DNA from: Devosia sp. Root436
Lineage (GTDB): Bacteria; Pseudomonadota; Alphaproteobacteria; Rhizobiales; Devosiaceae
Direction of reading: 5' to 3'
NCBI RefSeq assembly: GCF_001426345.1
Contig: NZ_LMEM01000001.1
Coordinates: 332,263-396,262 of the forward strand
Length of the DNA: 64,000 nt
Each line of letters starts with the position of its first letter. Within the stretch, counting starts at the first letter, position 1. Below the pieces are notes generated by a model. It did not search any database. It saw nothing but the letters and a program-made list of their open reading frames with translations, and had not been told where the DNA came from. The translations under genes were made by a program, and so were the position numbers. Below, in pieces: positions 7,399 through 15,199 of this stretch.

Positions 7399-9993
7399 AT
7401 GAAGGTCGTCGTCGTTGAAAGTCCGGCTAAAGCCAAGACAATCAACAAATATCTGGGGTCGGGCTACGAGGTCCTGGCCTCCTTCGGCCATGTCCGTGAT
7501 TTGCCCGCCAAGGATGGCTCGGTGCGTCCCGACGAGGACTTCGCCATGTCCTGGGAGGTCGATACTGCCTCCCGCAAGCGCCTTGCCGACATCGCAAACG
7601 CCCTCAAGGGCGCCGATGGCCTGATCCTCGCAACCGACCCGGATCGCGAAGGCGAAGCCATTTCCTGGCATGTGCTGGATGTGCTGCGCCAGAAGAAGGC
7701 CCTCAAGAAGGACACTACCGTCCAGCGCGTGGTGTTCAACGCCATCACCAAGGACGCCGTCACCACCGCGATGGCCCAGCCGCGCGAAATCGACATGCCG
7801 CTGGTCGATGCCTACCTGGCTCGCCGCGCCCTCGATTACCTCGTCGGCTTCACCCTCTCGCCCATCCTGTGGCGCAAGCTTCCGGGCTCCCGCTCGGCCG
7901 GCCGCGTGCAGTCGGTAGCATTGCGCCTCGTCTCCGACCGCGAAGCCGAGATCGAGAAGTTCAAGGCCGACGAATACTGGTCCGTCGAAGCCAAGCTGGC
8001 CCAGTCGGGCAAGAGCTTCCTCGCTCGCCTGTTCTCGGTGGATGGCAAGAAGAGTGACAAGCTCGACATCAAGACCGGCGAGAATGCCGCCGAGCTGAAG
8101 AAGCTGATCGAGGCCGGCCAGTTCAACGTGTCATCCGTCGACAAGAAGCCGACGAAACGCAATCCCTACGCCCCCTTCACCACCTCTTCGCTGCAGCAGG
8201 ACGCCTCCTCGCGCCTCGGCCTGTCGCCGTCACGCACCATGCAGATCGCCCAGCGCCTCTACGAAGACGGCCTCATCACCTATATGCGAACCGACGCCGT
8301 GCAGATGGCGCCGGAGGGCATCGCCATGGCCCGCTCGGTCATCGGCAAATACTTCGGCGAGGAATACCTCCCCGAAAAGGCTCGCATCTACCAGACCAAG
8401 GCCAAGAATGCGCAGGAAGCGCACGAAGCCATCCGCCCCACGGATATGTTCAAGCGCCCCGAACAGCTGAGCATCGATGCCGACCAGGCCAAGCTCTATG
8501 GCCTCATCTGGCGCCGCACCCTCGCCAGCCAGATGAAATCGGCCGAGATCGACCGCACAACCGTCGATATCGCGGTCAACGTGCCCGGCCGCGCGGTGGA
8601 ACTGCGTGCAGTCGGCTCCGTCGTCACCTTTCCCGGCTTCCTCAAGCTTTATGGCGTCGAAGTAAAATCTGACGAAGACACCGACGACGAGGATGACCGC
8701 GAATTGCCGCCGCTGGCCGTCGGCGACAAGCCGAGCCTGCAGCAGGTCGATATCGAGCAGCATTTCACCCAGCCGCCCAGCCGCTATACCGAAGCCAGCC
8801 TCATCAAGAAGATGGAAGAGCTCGGCATCGGCCGTCCCTCGACCTATGCCGCGACCCTCACCACTCTCAAGGACCGCGACTATGTCCGCCTCGAGGGCAA
8901 GGCCCTCCATCCCGAGGATCGCGGCCGCATCGTCACCGCCTTCCTCGAAAACTTCTTCAACCGCTATGTCGAATACGGCTTCACCGCCGGGTTGGAAGAA
9001 CAGCTCGACGAGATTTCGGCCGGCGAGCTCGACTACAAGCAGGTACTGCGCGATTTCTGGCGCGATTTCACCGCCGCGACCGAGGAGATCAAGGATCTCC
9101 GCGTCTCCGAAGTGCTCGATGCGCTCAACGAGGCCCTGGCCAGCCGCATCTTCCCGCCCAAGGAAGACGGCTCGGACCCGCGCCGTTGCCCCACCTGCGG
9201 CAGCGGTCAGCTGTCGCTGAAACTGGGCAAGTTCGGCGCCTTTATCGGCTGCTCCAACTATCCCGAATGCAAGCACACGATGCAGCTTTCGGACGCCGCC
9301 TCCGGCCAGTCCAGCGAAGCGGCTCCCGGCGACGGCATTCTGGGCACCGATCCGGAATCGGGCGAGGAAGTCTTCCTCAAGTCCGGGCGCTTTGGTCCCT
9401 ATGTGCAGCTCGGCGACGGCAAGGAGCCCAAGCGCTCATCCCTGCCCAAGGGGTGGGACGCTGCTGCCATGACGCTGGAATCGGCGATGCGCCTGCTCAA
9501 GCTGCCGCGCGAAGTCGGCCTCCATCCGGAAACCGGCCTGCCCATCTCCGCCGGCATCGGCCGCTACGGCCCCTTCGTGCTGCATGATGGCAAATATGCC
9601 AACCTGCCCGAAGTGGAAGAAGTCTTCACCGTCGGCCTCAACCGCGCCGTCGACCTCATCGCGCAAAAGGCCGCCGGCGGCTTCCAGCGCGCCAGTGCCT
9701 CGGCAATCAAGACCTTCGAGCATGACGGCGGGCCCATCAAGATCGCCATCGGCCGCTTCGGACCCTACGCCAATCAGGGCAAGGTCTACGCCAACATTCC
9801 CAAGGATGCCAAGCCCGAGGATGTAACGCTGGAACAGGCGGTCGCCCTGATCGCCGCCAAGATCGAAGCGGGCGGCGGCAAGAAGAAGGCCCCGGCAAAG
9901 AAGGCAGCCGCCAAGAAACCGGCCGCGAAGAAAGCTCCGGCGAAAAAGGCAGCACCGAAAAAGACCGTGAAGGCGGAAGACGTTCCGTTCTAG
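7399..9993 (+). CDS. topA: DNA topoisomerase I (type IA)
   Basis: TopA relaxes negative supercoils through a transient 5'-phosphotyrosine link. The 864-residue protein begins with the TOPRIM domain ('VVESPAKAKT'; acidic triad D80, D82, E84 in 'ATDPDREGEAISWH'). The catalytic tyrosine is Tyr295 in 'GLITYMRTDAVQM'. One C4 zinc finger follows (C597, C600, C618, C624), then three glycine-rich C-terminal repeats of the 'GRFGPYVQLGDG' type and a Lys/Ala-rich tail from about residue 835, typical of alphaproteobacterial TopA. I chose ATG 7399, not the upstream in-frame start at 7381, because 'MKVVVVESPAKAKT' is the standard family start. Confidence 0.98.
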   Translation: MKVVVVESPAKAKTINKYLGSGYEVLASFGHVRDLPAKDGSVRPDEDFAMSWEVDTASRKRLADIANALKGADGLILATDPDREGEAISWHVLDVLRQKKALKKDTTVQRVVFNAITKDAVTTAMAQPREIDMPLVDAYLARRALDYLVGFTLSPILWRKLPGSRSAGRVQSVALRLVSDREAEIEKFKADEYWSVEAKLAQSGKSFLARLFSVDGKKSDKLDIKTGENAAELKKLIEAGQFNVSSVDKKPTKRNPYAPFTTSSLQQDASSRLGLSPSRTMQIAQRLYEDGLITYMRTDAVQMAPEGIAMARSVIGKYFGEEYLPEKARIYQTKAKNAQEAHEAIRPTDMFKRPEQLSIDADQAKLYGLIWRRTLASQMKSAEIDRTTVDIAVNVPGRAVELRAVGSVVTFPGFLKLYGVEVKSDEDTDDEDDRELPPLAVGDKPSLQQVDIEQHFTQPPSRYTEASLIKKMEELGIGRPSTYAATLTTLKDRDYVRLEGKALHPEDRGRIVTAFLENFFNRYVEYGFTAGLEEQLDEISAGELDYKQVLRDFWRDFTAATEEIKDLRVSEVLDALNEALASRIFPPKEDGSDPRRCPTCGSGQLSLKLGKFGAFIGCSNYPECKHTMQLSDAASGQSSEAAPGDGILGTDPESGEEVFLKSGRFGPYVQLGDGKEPKRSSLPKGWDAAAMTLESAMRLLKLPREVGLHPETGLPISAGIGRYGPFVLHDGKYANLPEVEEVFTVGLNRAVDLIAQKAAGGFQRASASAIKTFEHDGGPIKIAIGRFGPYANQGKVYANIPKDAKPEDVTLEQAVALIAAKIEAGGGKKKAPAKKAAAKKPAAKKAPAKKAAPKKTVKAEDVPF

Positions 9994-10018
9994 CCCATCT
10001 TTCCCAAAGCACCGTATC

Positions 10019-10042
10019 GCCCTCGGGCTCGACCCGAGGGCC
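10019..10042. repeat. Short palindromic repeat, family B copy 1
   Basis: GCCCTCGGG-CTCGA-CCCGAGGGC is an exact inverted repeat lying between the topA stop and the GIY-YIG stop. Near-identical units lie on the other side of the GIY-YIG gene (10355-10377, 10407-10430) and at 57665-57692. It may act as a bidirectional transcription barrier, but there is no T run. Confidence 0.75.
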
Positions 10043-10044
10043 AC

Positions 10045-10332
10045 TCACCGCGTGATCAGGTGATAGAGATCATCCCATTCGGGATTGTCCTTCTCGATCA
10101 GGGCATCCTTCCAGTCCCTGATCCAATGCTTGACGTTTCGCTCGCGTTGCATTGCGCGATAAATGTCCTGGTGCTCTTCGAAATGCACCAGCAGATGGCA
10201 ATGATGTTCCTGAGTGAAGCTGGGCACGAACTCGTTTTTGTGCTGCCATACGCGCCGAACGAGATTTGAAGTCGACCCCACATAGATGGCGCCAAACTTC
10301 CTGTTCGCCACAATGTAGACCCAAGCTGCCAT
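10045..10332 (-). CDS. Small GIY-YIG domain protein (COG2827-like)
   Basis: A 95-residue single-domain protein of the GIY-YIG nuclease superfamily. Motifs visible: 'VYIVANRKFGAIYVGSTSNL' (the paired GIY/YIG strands), 'RRVWQHKNE' with the conserved Arg, and 'YRAMQRERNVKHWIRDWKDALIE' carrying the conserved Glu-Lys-x-x-K/R-type helix of the COG2827 subgroup, then 'NPEWDDLY'. These small stand-alone proteins are abundant in alphaproteobacteria and their biological role is unsettled. No accessory DNA-binding domain is present. The start at 10332 is the family start. The gene is framed by family B palindromes on both sides, within 3 bp of one stop-side copy and 22 bp of the start-side copy. Confidence 0.9.
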   Translation of the reverse strand: MAAWVYIVANRKFGAIYVGSTSNLVRRVWQHKNEFVPSFTQEHHCHLLVHFEEHQDIYRAMQRERNVKHWIRDWKDALIEKDNPEWDDLYHLITR

Positions 10333-10354
10333 AATCCAGTGGGTGCGGAAACTG

Positions 10355-10430
10355 GTCCTCGGGTCAAGCCCGAGGACGGCCCGTGTGTAGCAACGACCCC
10401 GGGACCGCCCTCGGGCTCGACCCGAGGGCC
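10355..10430. repeat. Two palindromic repeats, family B copies 2 and 3
   Basis: Unit 10355-10377 (GTCCTCGGG-TCAAG-CCCGAGGAC) and unit 10407-10430 (GCCCTCGGG-CTCGA-CCCGAGGGC) are each exact inverted repeats. The second is identical to the copy at 10019-10042. They occupy most of the space between the GIY-YIG start and the dipeptidase stop. Confidence 0.8.
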
Positions 10431-10448
10431 ATCCGCCGCAGTCGCCCC

Positions 10449-11504
10449 CTACCCCATGACCCTTTCCACCATCCCCACCCAGTTCCCCAGCGCGATCTTG
10501 CGCACCAGTTCCTCCCCATAGCCCTTGTCCAGCAGCGCCTGCAGCAGCTTCTGCACGCCGGTTACGTCCCCAATAGCCGCCGGCACCATGGCGCCGTCGA
10601 AATCGCTGCCCAGCGCCACGCCGTCCTCGCCCAAAGCCTCTACCAGCGCATCGACATGGCGCACCATCAGCTCGATTTCGGTATCGGCGATGAACCTGCC
10701 GTCCGGCCGCAAGAAGCCCACGGCATAGTTGAGCCCCACCATGCCCTTGCTCTCGGCAATGGCGGCCAGTTGCCAATCCACCAGGTTGCGGGCATGCGGG
10801 GAAATGGCATGCACATTGGAATGGGTCGCCACCAGCGGGTGGCTGCTGATGGCGGCCACATCGCGGAACCCCGCCGCATTGAGATGGCTGAGGTCGATCA
10901 TCACCCCCATGCCATTGCACACCCGCACCAGTTCCTTGCCCGCATCGCTCAGGCCCGGCCCGATATCGGGGTCGGCATCGTGCCGGAACGGCACCCCGGT
11001 CCCGAAGGCATTGGCCCGGCTCCACACAATGCCGATGGAGCGCAGACCGGCCGCATGGAGCACATCCAGCGAGCGGAAGTCGGTATCGATGGCCTCGGCC
11101 CCCTCGATATGGAAAATCGCCGCCAGCGTGTCCGCCGCCATCGCCGCCCGCACGTCCCCAGCGTTGCGGCACAGTGCCAGCGCGCCCGCCCGTTCCAGCC
11201 GCAGCAGGATGGAGGCCATGCCGCTGGTCGAAGCCATCGCATCGCCCCAGGCCAGCTCCGGCGGCAGGTTGGGGCTGAGCCCGGCACTGCCGCTCACGGC
11301 TGCCAGCCCCGTCTTCAGCGGCGGCGGAAACATGGCGAAAAACCCGCCTTTCATCCCGCCCGCTTTGGCCCGCGGCAGGTCGATATGCCCCGCCGGACTC
11401 CCCTCGATGAACCCCCGCTCCTTGTCCGCGCCATCAGTCTCCAGCAGGCGTAACAGCGTGTCATTGTGGCCGTCGAAAAAGGGAATCATGTGCGGGCAGT
11501 CCAT
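10449..11504 (-). CDS. Membrane dipeptidase family (peptidase M19)
   Basis: Zinc-dependent dipeptidase of the renal dipeptidase (M19) family, which cleaves dipeptides including some D-amino-acid forms; physiological substrate unknown. The 351-residue protein shows the N-terminal metal motif 'FFDGHNDTLLRLL', the bridging Glu region 'FHIEGAEAI', 'MIDLSHLNAAGF', 'VATHSNVHAI' and the late Asp in 'VALGSDFDG'. There is no signal peptide, so it is probably cytoplasmic despite the family name. The first ATG (11504) and the sixth codon (11489) are both possible starts; neither has a strong ribosome-binding site. It is followed upstream by a family A repeat and the divergent rnr gene. Confidence 0.93.
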   Translation of the reverse strand: MDCPHMIPFFDGHNDTLLRLLETDGADKERGFIEGSPAGHIDLPRAKAGGMKGGFFAMFPPPLKTGLAAVSGSAGLSPNLPPELAWGDAMASTSGMASILLRLERAGALALCRNAGDVRAAMAADTLAAIFHIEGAEAIDTDFRSLDVLHAAGLRSIGIVWSRANAFGTGVPFRHDADPDIGPGLSDAGKELVRVCNGMGVMIDLSHLNAAGFRDVAAISSHPLVATHSNVHAISPHARNLVDWQLAAIAESKGMVGLNYAVGFLRPDGRFIADTEIELMVRHVDALVEALGEDGVALGSDFDGAMVPAAIGDVTGVQKLLQALLDKGYGEELVRKIALGNWVGMVERVMG

Positions 11505-11542
11505 GGAATCGTGTGCCGGTCATCTATCGTAGCATCTAACCA

Positions 11543-11645
11543 CGATGTCATTCCGGCGAAGGCCGGAATCCATCCTGAGATGGCGCCGCGCACAGCAACG
11601 GTTGAAAGACCTGGGGATGGATCCCGGCCTTCGCCGGGATGACAC
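11543..11645. repeat. Paired palindromic intergenic repeat, family A copy 2
   Basis: The arms 11543-11579 and about 11615-11645 are largely reverse complements, each with the nested CCGGCGAAGGCCGG-type palindrome and outer GTCAT/ATGAC ends. Arms and spacing match copy 1 at 4073-4175. This copy lies between the divergent dipeptidase and rnr genes, where it cannot be a terminator for either and may contain or border the promoters. Confidence 0.85.
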
Positions 11646-11716
11646 TGTGGGTGGTGGTGCTTCAGGCGTCCCCCCCATTTGCCGAACCGCCCGCCATCCC
11701 CTACATATCCCCCAAC

Positions 11717-14005
11717 ATGAAAATCGCAAAAACCACCAAAAAACCCCGCAATACCTCCGGCCCCCGCCGCGTGACATCCCCGCGCGCAGCCGAATTGCCC
11801 AGCCGCGAACAGCTGCTCGAAGCCCTGGCCCAGCAATCCGACATCAAGGGCAAGCGCGATCTCGCCAAGGTTTTCGGCATCCGCGGCGACATGCGCCGTC
11901 CCTTCAAGGCCATGCTGGCCGAGTTGGAGGGTGAAGGCGTCATCACGCGCACGCGAAAAGCCTTGCGCCGCACCGCCGCCCTGCCCCATGTCACCGTGCT
12001 CGATATTCCCGCCGATGCCGATCCCGACGATCTCCACGCCTATCCGGCGCAGTGGAACGAGGAGGAAGGCGACAAGCCGCGCGTCACCGTGCTCGGCGGC
12101 CGCGACGCCCGCATCGTCCCCGCCCCCGGCGACCGCATCCTGGCTCGTATCGATGCCGGCGAAGGCGAGGTGCCACACTACACCGCCAAGGCGATGAAAA
12201 TCCTCGACAAGCCGCGTCGCGGCCAGATCGGCATTGTCCGCATGGACGAGGACGGCGCCCGCCTCATCCCGGTCGATCGCAAGCAGAAGGAAATGCGCAT
12301 CCCGCTCGGCGACCTGCTCGATGCCAGGGATGGTGATCTCGTCGAAGTGGAGGTCAAGCTCTCCGGCCGCCTGATGATCCCGCGCGCCAAGGTGACAGCG
12401 GTCATCGGCAATCCGGCCTCGGAAGGCGCGGTCAGCCTCATCGCCATCCACAATCTGGAAATCCCCTACAATTTCCCCGCCTCCGTCATCCGCGAAGCCG
12501 AAGAGGCCAGCGAAGCGACCCTCAAAGGCCGCGAAGACTGGCGCGATATCCCGCTCATCACCATCGACCCGTCAGACGCCAAGGACCATGACGACGCCGT
12601 CTATGCCCAGCCCGATACCGATCCCGCCAATCCCGGCGGTCACATCGTCTATGTCGCCATCGCCGATGTCGCCGCCTATGTCCGTCCCGGCACCGCGCTT
12701 GATCGCGAAGCCTATCTGCGCGGCAATTCGGTCTATTTCCCCGACCGTGTGGTCCCCATGCTGCCCGAGCGCATTTCCAACGAACTGTGTTCGCTGAAGC
12801 AGGGCGAACCGCGAGCCGCCTTGGCCGTGCGCATGGTCATGGGCGCCGACGGCAAGAAGCGCCGCCACAGTTTCCATCGCGTGCTGATGCGTTCGGCCGC
12901 CAAGCTCAGCTACCAGCAGGCCCAGGCCGCCATCGACGGCAATGCCGACGACCAGACCGGCCCCCTGCTCGACCCTATCTTGCGCCCGCTCTACGCGGCT
13001 TACGACGCCATGGCCACCGCCCGCGACCTCAGGGGCCCGCTCGATCTCGACCTGCCCGAGCGCAAGATCGTGCTCGACGACAGGGGCATGGTGAAGGATA
13101 TCCGTATTCCCGAGCGGCTCGACGCCCATCGCCTCATCGAGGAAATAATGATCGCCGCCAATGTCGCGGCGGCCGAAACGCTGGAAGAAAAACGCACGCC
13201 CCTGCTCTACCGCGTCCATGACGAACCCTCATCGGAGAAGCTGCAGGCCCTGCGCGACTTCCTGGGGTCGCTGGACATCTCGATCAAGAAGTCTGACGCC
13301 GTTCGCGCCAGCGATTTCAACGGCATCCTCAGCCAGGCCCGCAAGGCCGGCAATGTCGAACAGGTTTCCGAAATGGTCCTCCGCTCACAGGCGCAGGCCG
13401 TCTACGACAATGAAAATCTCGGCCATTTCGGCCTCAACCTCGATCGCTACGCCCACTTCACCTCGCCCATCCGCCGTTATGCCGACCTCATCGTCCACCG
13501 CGCTTTGATCACGGCCCTCGGCCTGGGCGATGACGGTCTCAGCGAAAACGAAGCCCTGCGCCTGGCAGGCATCGCACAGCACATCTCGGCCACCGAGCGC
13601 CGCGCCATGCTGGCCGAGCGTGAAACCGCCGATCGGCTGCTCGCCCAATTCCTGGCGGCACAGATCGGCGCCCGTTTCGAGGGACGCATTTCCGGCGTCA
13701 CCCGCTCCGGCCTGTTCGTCCGCCTGCTCGAAACCGGCGCCGACGGCTTCATCCCCGCCTCCACCCTGGGCGAGGACTATTATCGCTATGTCGAAGACCA
13801 GCAGGCGATGATCGGCGATCGCGGCGGCGAGAAATTCGCCCTGGGCGACCGCGTCACCGTGCGGCTGCTTGAAGCCGCGCCGGTCGCCGGTGCCCTGCGC
13901 TTCGAGCTGCTGTCCGAAGGCACGCGCGGCAATCCGTCATCTGGCCGGCGCGGCCAGAAGCGCCCATCTAGGTCTTACGGTCCCAGGGGCCGCAGAAAGA
14001 GGTAA
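11717..14005 (+). CDS. rnr: Ribonuclease R
   Basis: RNase R is a processive 3'-5' exoribonuclease that degrades structured RNA and participates in mRNA and rRNA quality control. The 762-residue protein has an N-terminal basic and winged-helix region, cold-shock domains, the RNB catalytic domain with its acidic cluster in 'TIDPSDAKDHDDAVYA' (D284, D290, D292, D293), the later 'HFTSPIRRYADLIVHR' signature, an S1 domain at about residues 650-735 ('GARFEGRISGVTRSGLFVRL'), and a short Arg/Lys/Gly-rich tail. ATG 11717 is preferred to the upstream in-frame ATG at 11639, which lies inside the repeat. DUF983 follows after 3 bp and is probably co-transcribed. Confidence 0.97.
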   Translation: MKIAKTTKKPRNTSGPRRVTSPRAAELPSREQLLEALAQQSDIKGKRDLAKVFGIRGDMRRPFKAMLAELEGEGVITRTRKALRRTAALPHVTVLDIPADADPDDLHAYPAQWNEEEGDKPRVTVLGGRDARIVPAPGDRILARIDAGEGEVPHYTAKAMKILDKPRRGQIGIVRMDEDGARLIPVDRKQKEMRIPLGDLLDARDGDLVEVEVKLSGRLMIPRAKVTAVIGNPASEGAVSLIAIHNLEIPYNFPASVIREAEEASEATLKGREDWRDIPLITIDPSDAKDHDDAVYAQPDTDPANPGGHIVYVAIADVAAYVRPGTALDREAYLRGNSVYFPDRVVPMLPERISNELCSLKQGEPRAALAVRMVMGADGKKRRHSFHRVLMRSAAKLSYQQAQAAIDGNADDQTGPLLDPILRPLYAAYDAMATARDLRGPLDLDLPERKIVLDDRGMVKDIRIPERLDAHRLIEEIMIAANVAAAETLEEKRTPLLYRVHDEPSSEKLQALRDFLGSLDISIKKSDAVRASDFNGILSQARKAGNVEQVSEMVLRSQAQAVYDNENLGHFGLNLDRYAHFTSPIRRYADLIVHRALITALGLGDDGLSENEALRLAGIAQHISATERRAMLAERETADRLLAQFLAAQIGARFEGRISGVTRSGLFVRLLETGADGFIPASTLGEDYYRYVEDQQAMIGDRGGEKFALGDRVTVRLLEAAPVAGALRFELLSEGTRGNPSSGRRGQKRPSRSYGPRGRRKR

Positions 14006-14008
14006 TAG

Positions 14009-14398
14009 ATGGGTGCGAAAAGTCTTGAGGAGCGCAGCGTAGCTCAGGCCATGTGGCGCGGCACACTGTGCAAGTGTCCCCATTGCGGCAAGGGCCGCAT
14101 GTTCCGCGCCTATCTCAAGGTGGCCGACCAGTGCGAAGCCTGCGGCGAGCAGCTCAATCTGCACCGGGCCGACGACTTCCCGCCCTATATCGCCATCATG
14201 ATCGTCGGCCATCTGCTGGTCGGGCTCATGCTGCATATGGACATGGCCTACCACGTCAATCCGCTGACCTATCTCTACACCATGGTCCCGCTCGGCATCG
14301 TCCTGCCGCTGCTTATCCTCCCCTCGGTCAAGGGGTCTATAGTCGGCCTGCAATGGGCCAACCACATGTATGGGTTCGGTACCGGGCAAGTGGACTAA
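14009..14398 (+). CDS. DUF983 family membrane protein with zinc ribbon
   Basis: A 129-residue protein of uncharacterised family DUF983. It has an N-terminal zinc-ribbon-like pair of motifs, 'CKCPHCGKGRMFRAYLK' and 'CEACGEQ', followed by two hydrophobic segments, about residues 53-75 ('PYIAIMIVGHLLVGLML') and 85-110 ('MVPLGIVLPLLILPSVKG'). Such proteins are small inner-membrane proteins of alphaproteobacteria with no agreed function. It begins 3 bp after rnr stops, so it is probably translated from the same mRNA; the pairing is common in this order. The large palindromic element directly downstream may end the transcript. Confidence 0.9.
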   Translation: MGAKSLEERSVAQAMWRGTLCKCPHCGKGRMFRAYLKVADQCEACGEQLNLHRADDFPPYIAIMIVGHLLVGLMLHMDMAYHVNPLTYLYTMVPLGIVLPLLILPSVKGSIVGLQWANHMYGFGTGQVD

Positions 14399-14400
14399 CT

Positions 14401-14530
14401 GCCACGCCCTCGTGGTTCGAGGGTCGCTACGCTCCCGCCTCACCATGAGGGCTACTCTTGGTGCGGTGTTCCAGTAGCCCTCATGGTGAGGTGCGAGTTC
14501 TTCGCGAGCCTCGAACCACGAGGGCGTGGC
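14401..14530. repeat. 130-bp nested palindromic element, family C
   Basis: The outer arms 14401-14422 (GCCACGCCCTCGTGGTTCGA...) and 14509-14530 are perfect 22-bp reverse complements. Inside, about 14437-14455 and 14473-14491 (CCTCACCATGAGGGCTACT and its complement) form a second perfect arm pair. The RNA could fold into one long stem on either strand. The unit lies two bases after the DUF983 stop and resembles intergenic repeats common in Hyphomicrobiales. Confidence 0.88.
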
Positions 14531-14641
14531 ACCAATGTAAGAGTACACTGCGACTTGACTTCCGGACCAAAATCCGTAGGTTGCGCCCAAATTCCGGCGC
14601 CGGGGAATCCGCGGCGCCTTTGTTATTGTGAGGACTGACCA

Positions 14642-14809
14642 ATGGCCAAAGCCGCTTCCGTCAAGATCAAGCTCGTGTCGACGGCTGATACTGGCTACTA
14701 CTACGTCACCAAGAAGAATGCCCGCACCCAGACCGAGAAGCTCTCGTACAACAAGTACGACCCGGTCGTGCGCAAGCATGTCGAATTCAAGGAAGCCAAG
14801 ATCAAGTAA
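14642..14809 (+). CDS. rpmG: 50S ribosomal protein L33
   Basis: L33 is a small protein of the large ribosomal subunit near the E site. The 55-residue product begins '[20 protein letters not shown]' and ends with the family tail '[10 protein letters not shown]'. It has the cysteine-free sequence usual in alphaproteobacteria, so it does not bind zinc. GTGAGGA lies about 9 bases upstream of the ATG. The gene stands alone between the family C element and its own terminator, so it is probably monocistronic. A TTGACT at 14555-14560 could be a -35 box, but I see no convincing -10 partner. Confidence 0.97.
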   Translation: MAKAASVKIKLVSTADTGYYYVTKKNARTQTEKLSYNKYDPVVRKHVEFKEAKIK

Positions 14810-14840
14810 TCTGGTCTCTGCTCCCTGCTGAAAAGCGCGA

Positions 14841-14872
14841 AAGCCCCGCATTGAAAATGCGGGGCTTTTTGC
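14841..14872 (+). terminator. Rho-independent terminator of rpmG
   Basis: A 10-bp GC-rich stem (AAGCCCCGCA / TGCGGGGCTT) with a 7-base loop is followed directly by a T run, 32 bp after the L33 stop. This is a textbook intrinsic terminator. Confidence 0.93.
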
Positions 14873-15199
14873 TGCCCGTTTTCCCGCAGGCGGGCTGTCG
14901 GTGCTAACAGTGTGCTAACGAATTCGCGCCATGTGTGGCGGGCTGTTGGAGCAAGAGTGGCTGGTCCGGAGCGGCATGTCGAAGAGGCCACTCTGTCCGC
15001 ATCCGGACCAACCGCCCTACGGGACTCAGGAGTTGCGGCGGACCTGAGAGAAGCCGTAGGGAACCCTCAGCAACTGTCCCAAAATGGGTCACTCGCTGTG
15101 TTGGGGCAACCTACCGCTTGCCGGCGAAAACTCAAGGAATACCAGCGCCTAACGGCTGGTAAAGCTCTGTTAATTATAACAGATAACCCTAACGCGGGT
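14873..15199. other. Gene-free stretch with a short repeat and a palindrome
   Basis: No convincing coding frame or known RNA is visible. It contains 14903-14927, a 25-bp sequence that recurs with one mismatch, inverted, at 55284-55308 between two tRNA genes; it includes two GCTAAC units and GAATTC. Near the pleD end, 15167-15182 (CTGTTAATTATAACAG) is an AT-rich inverted repeat that might help end the pleD transcript. Confidence 0.5.

Noticed and set aside
14873..15199. Hidden tRNA or riboswitch after rpmG
   Set aside because: No cloverleaf, no recognised riboswitch motif and the adjacent genes do not suggest a metabolite-controlled leader.
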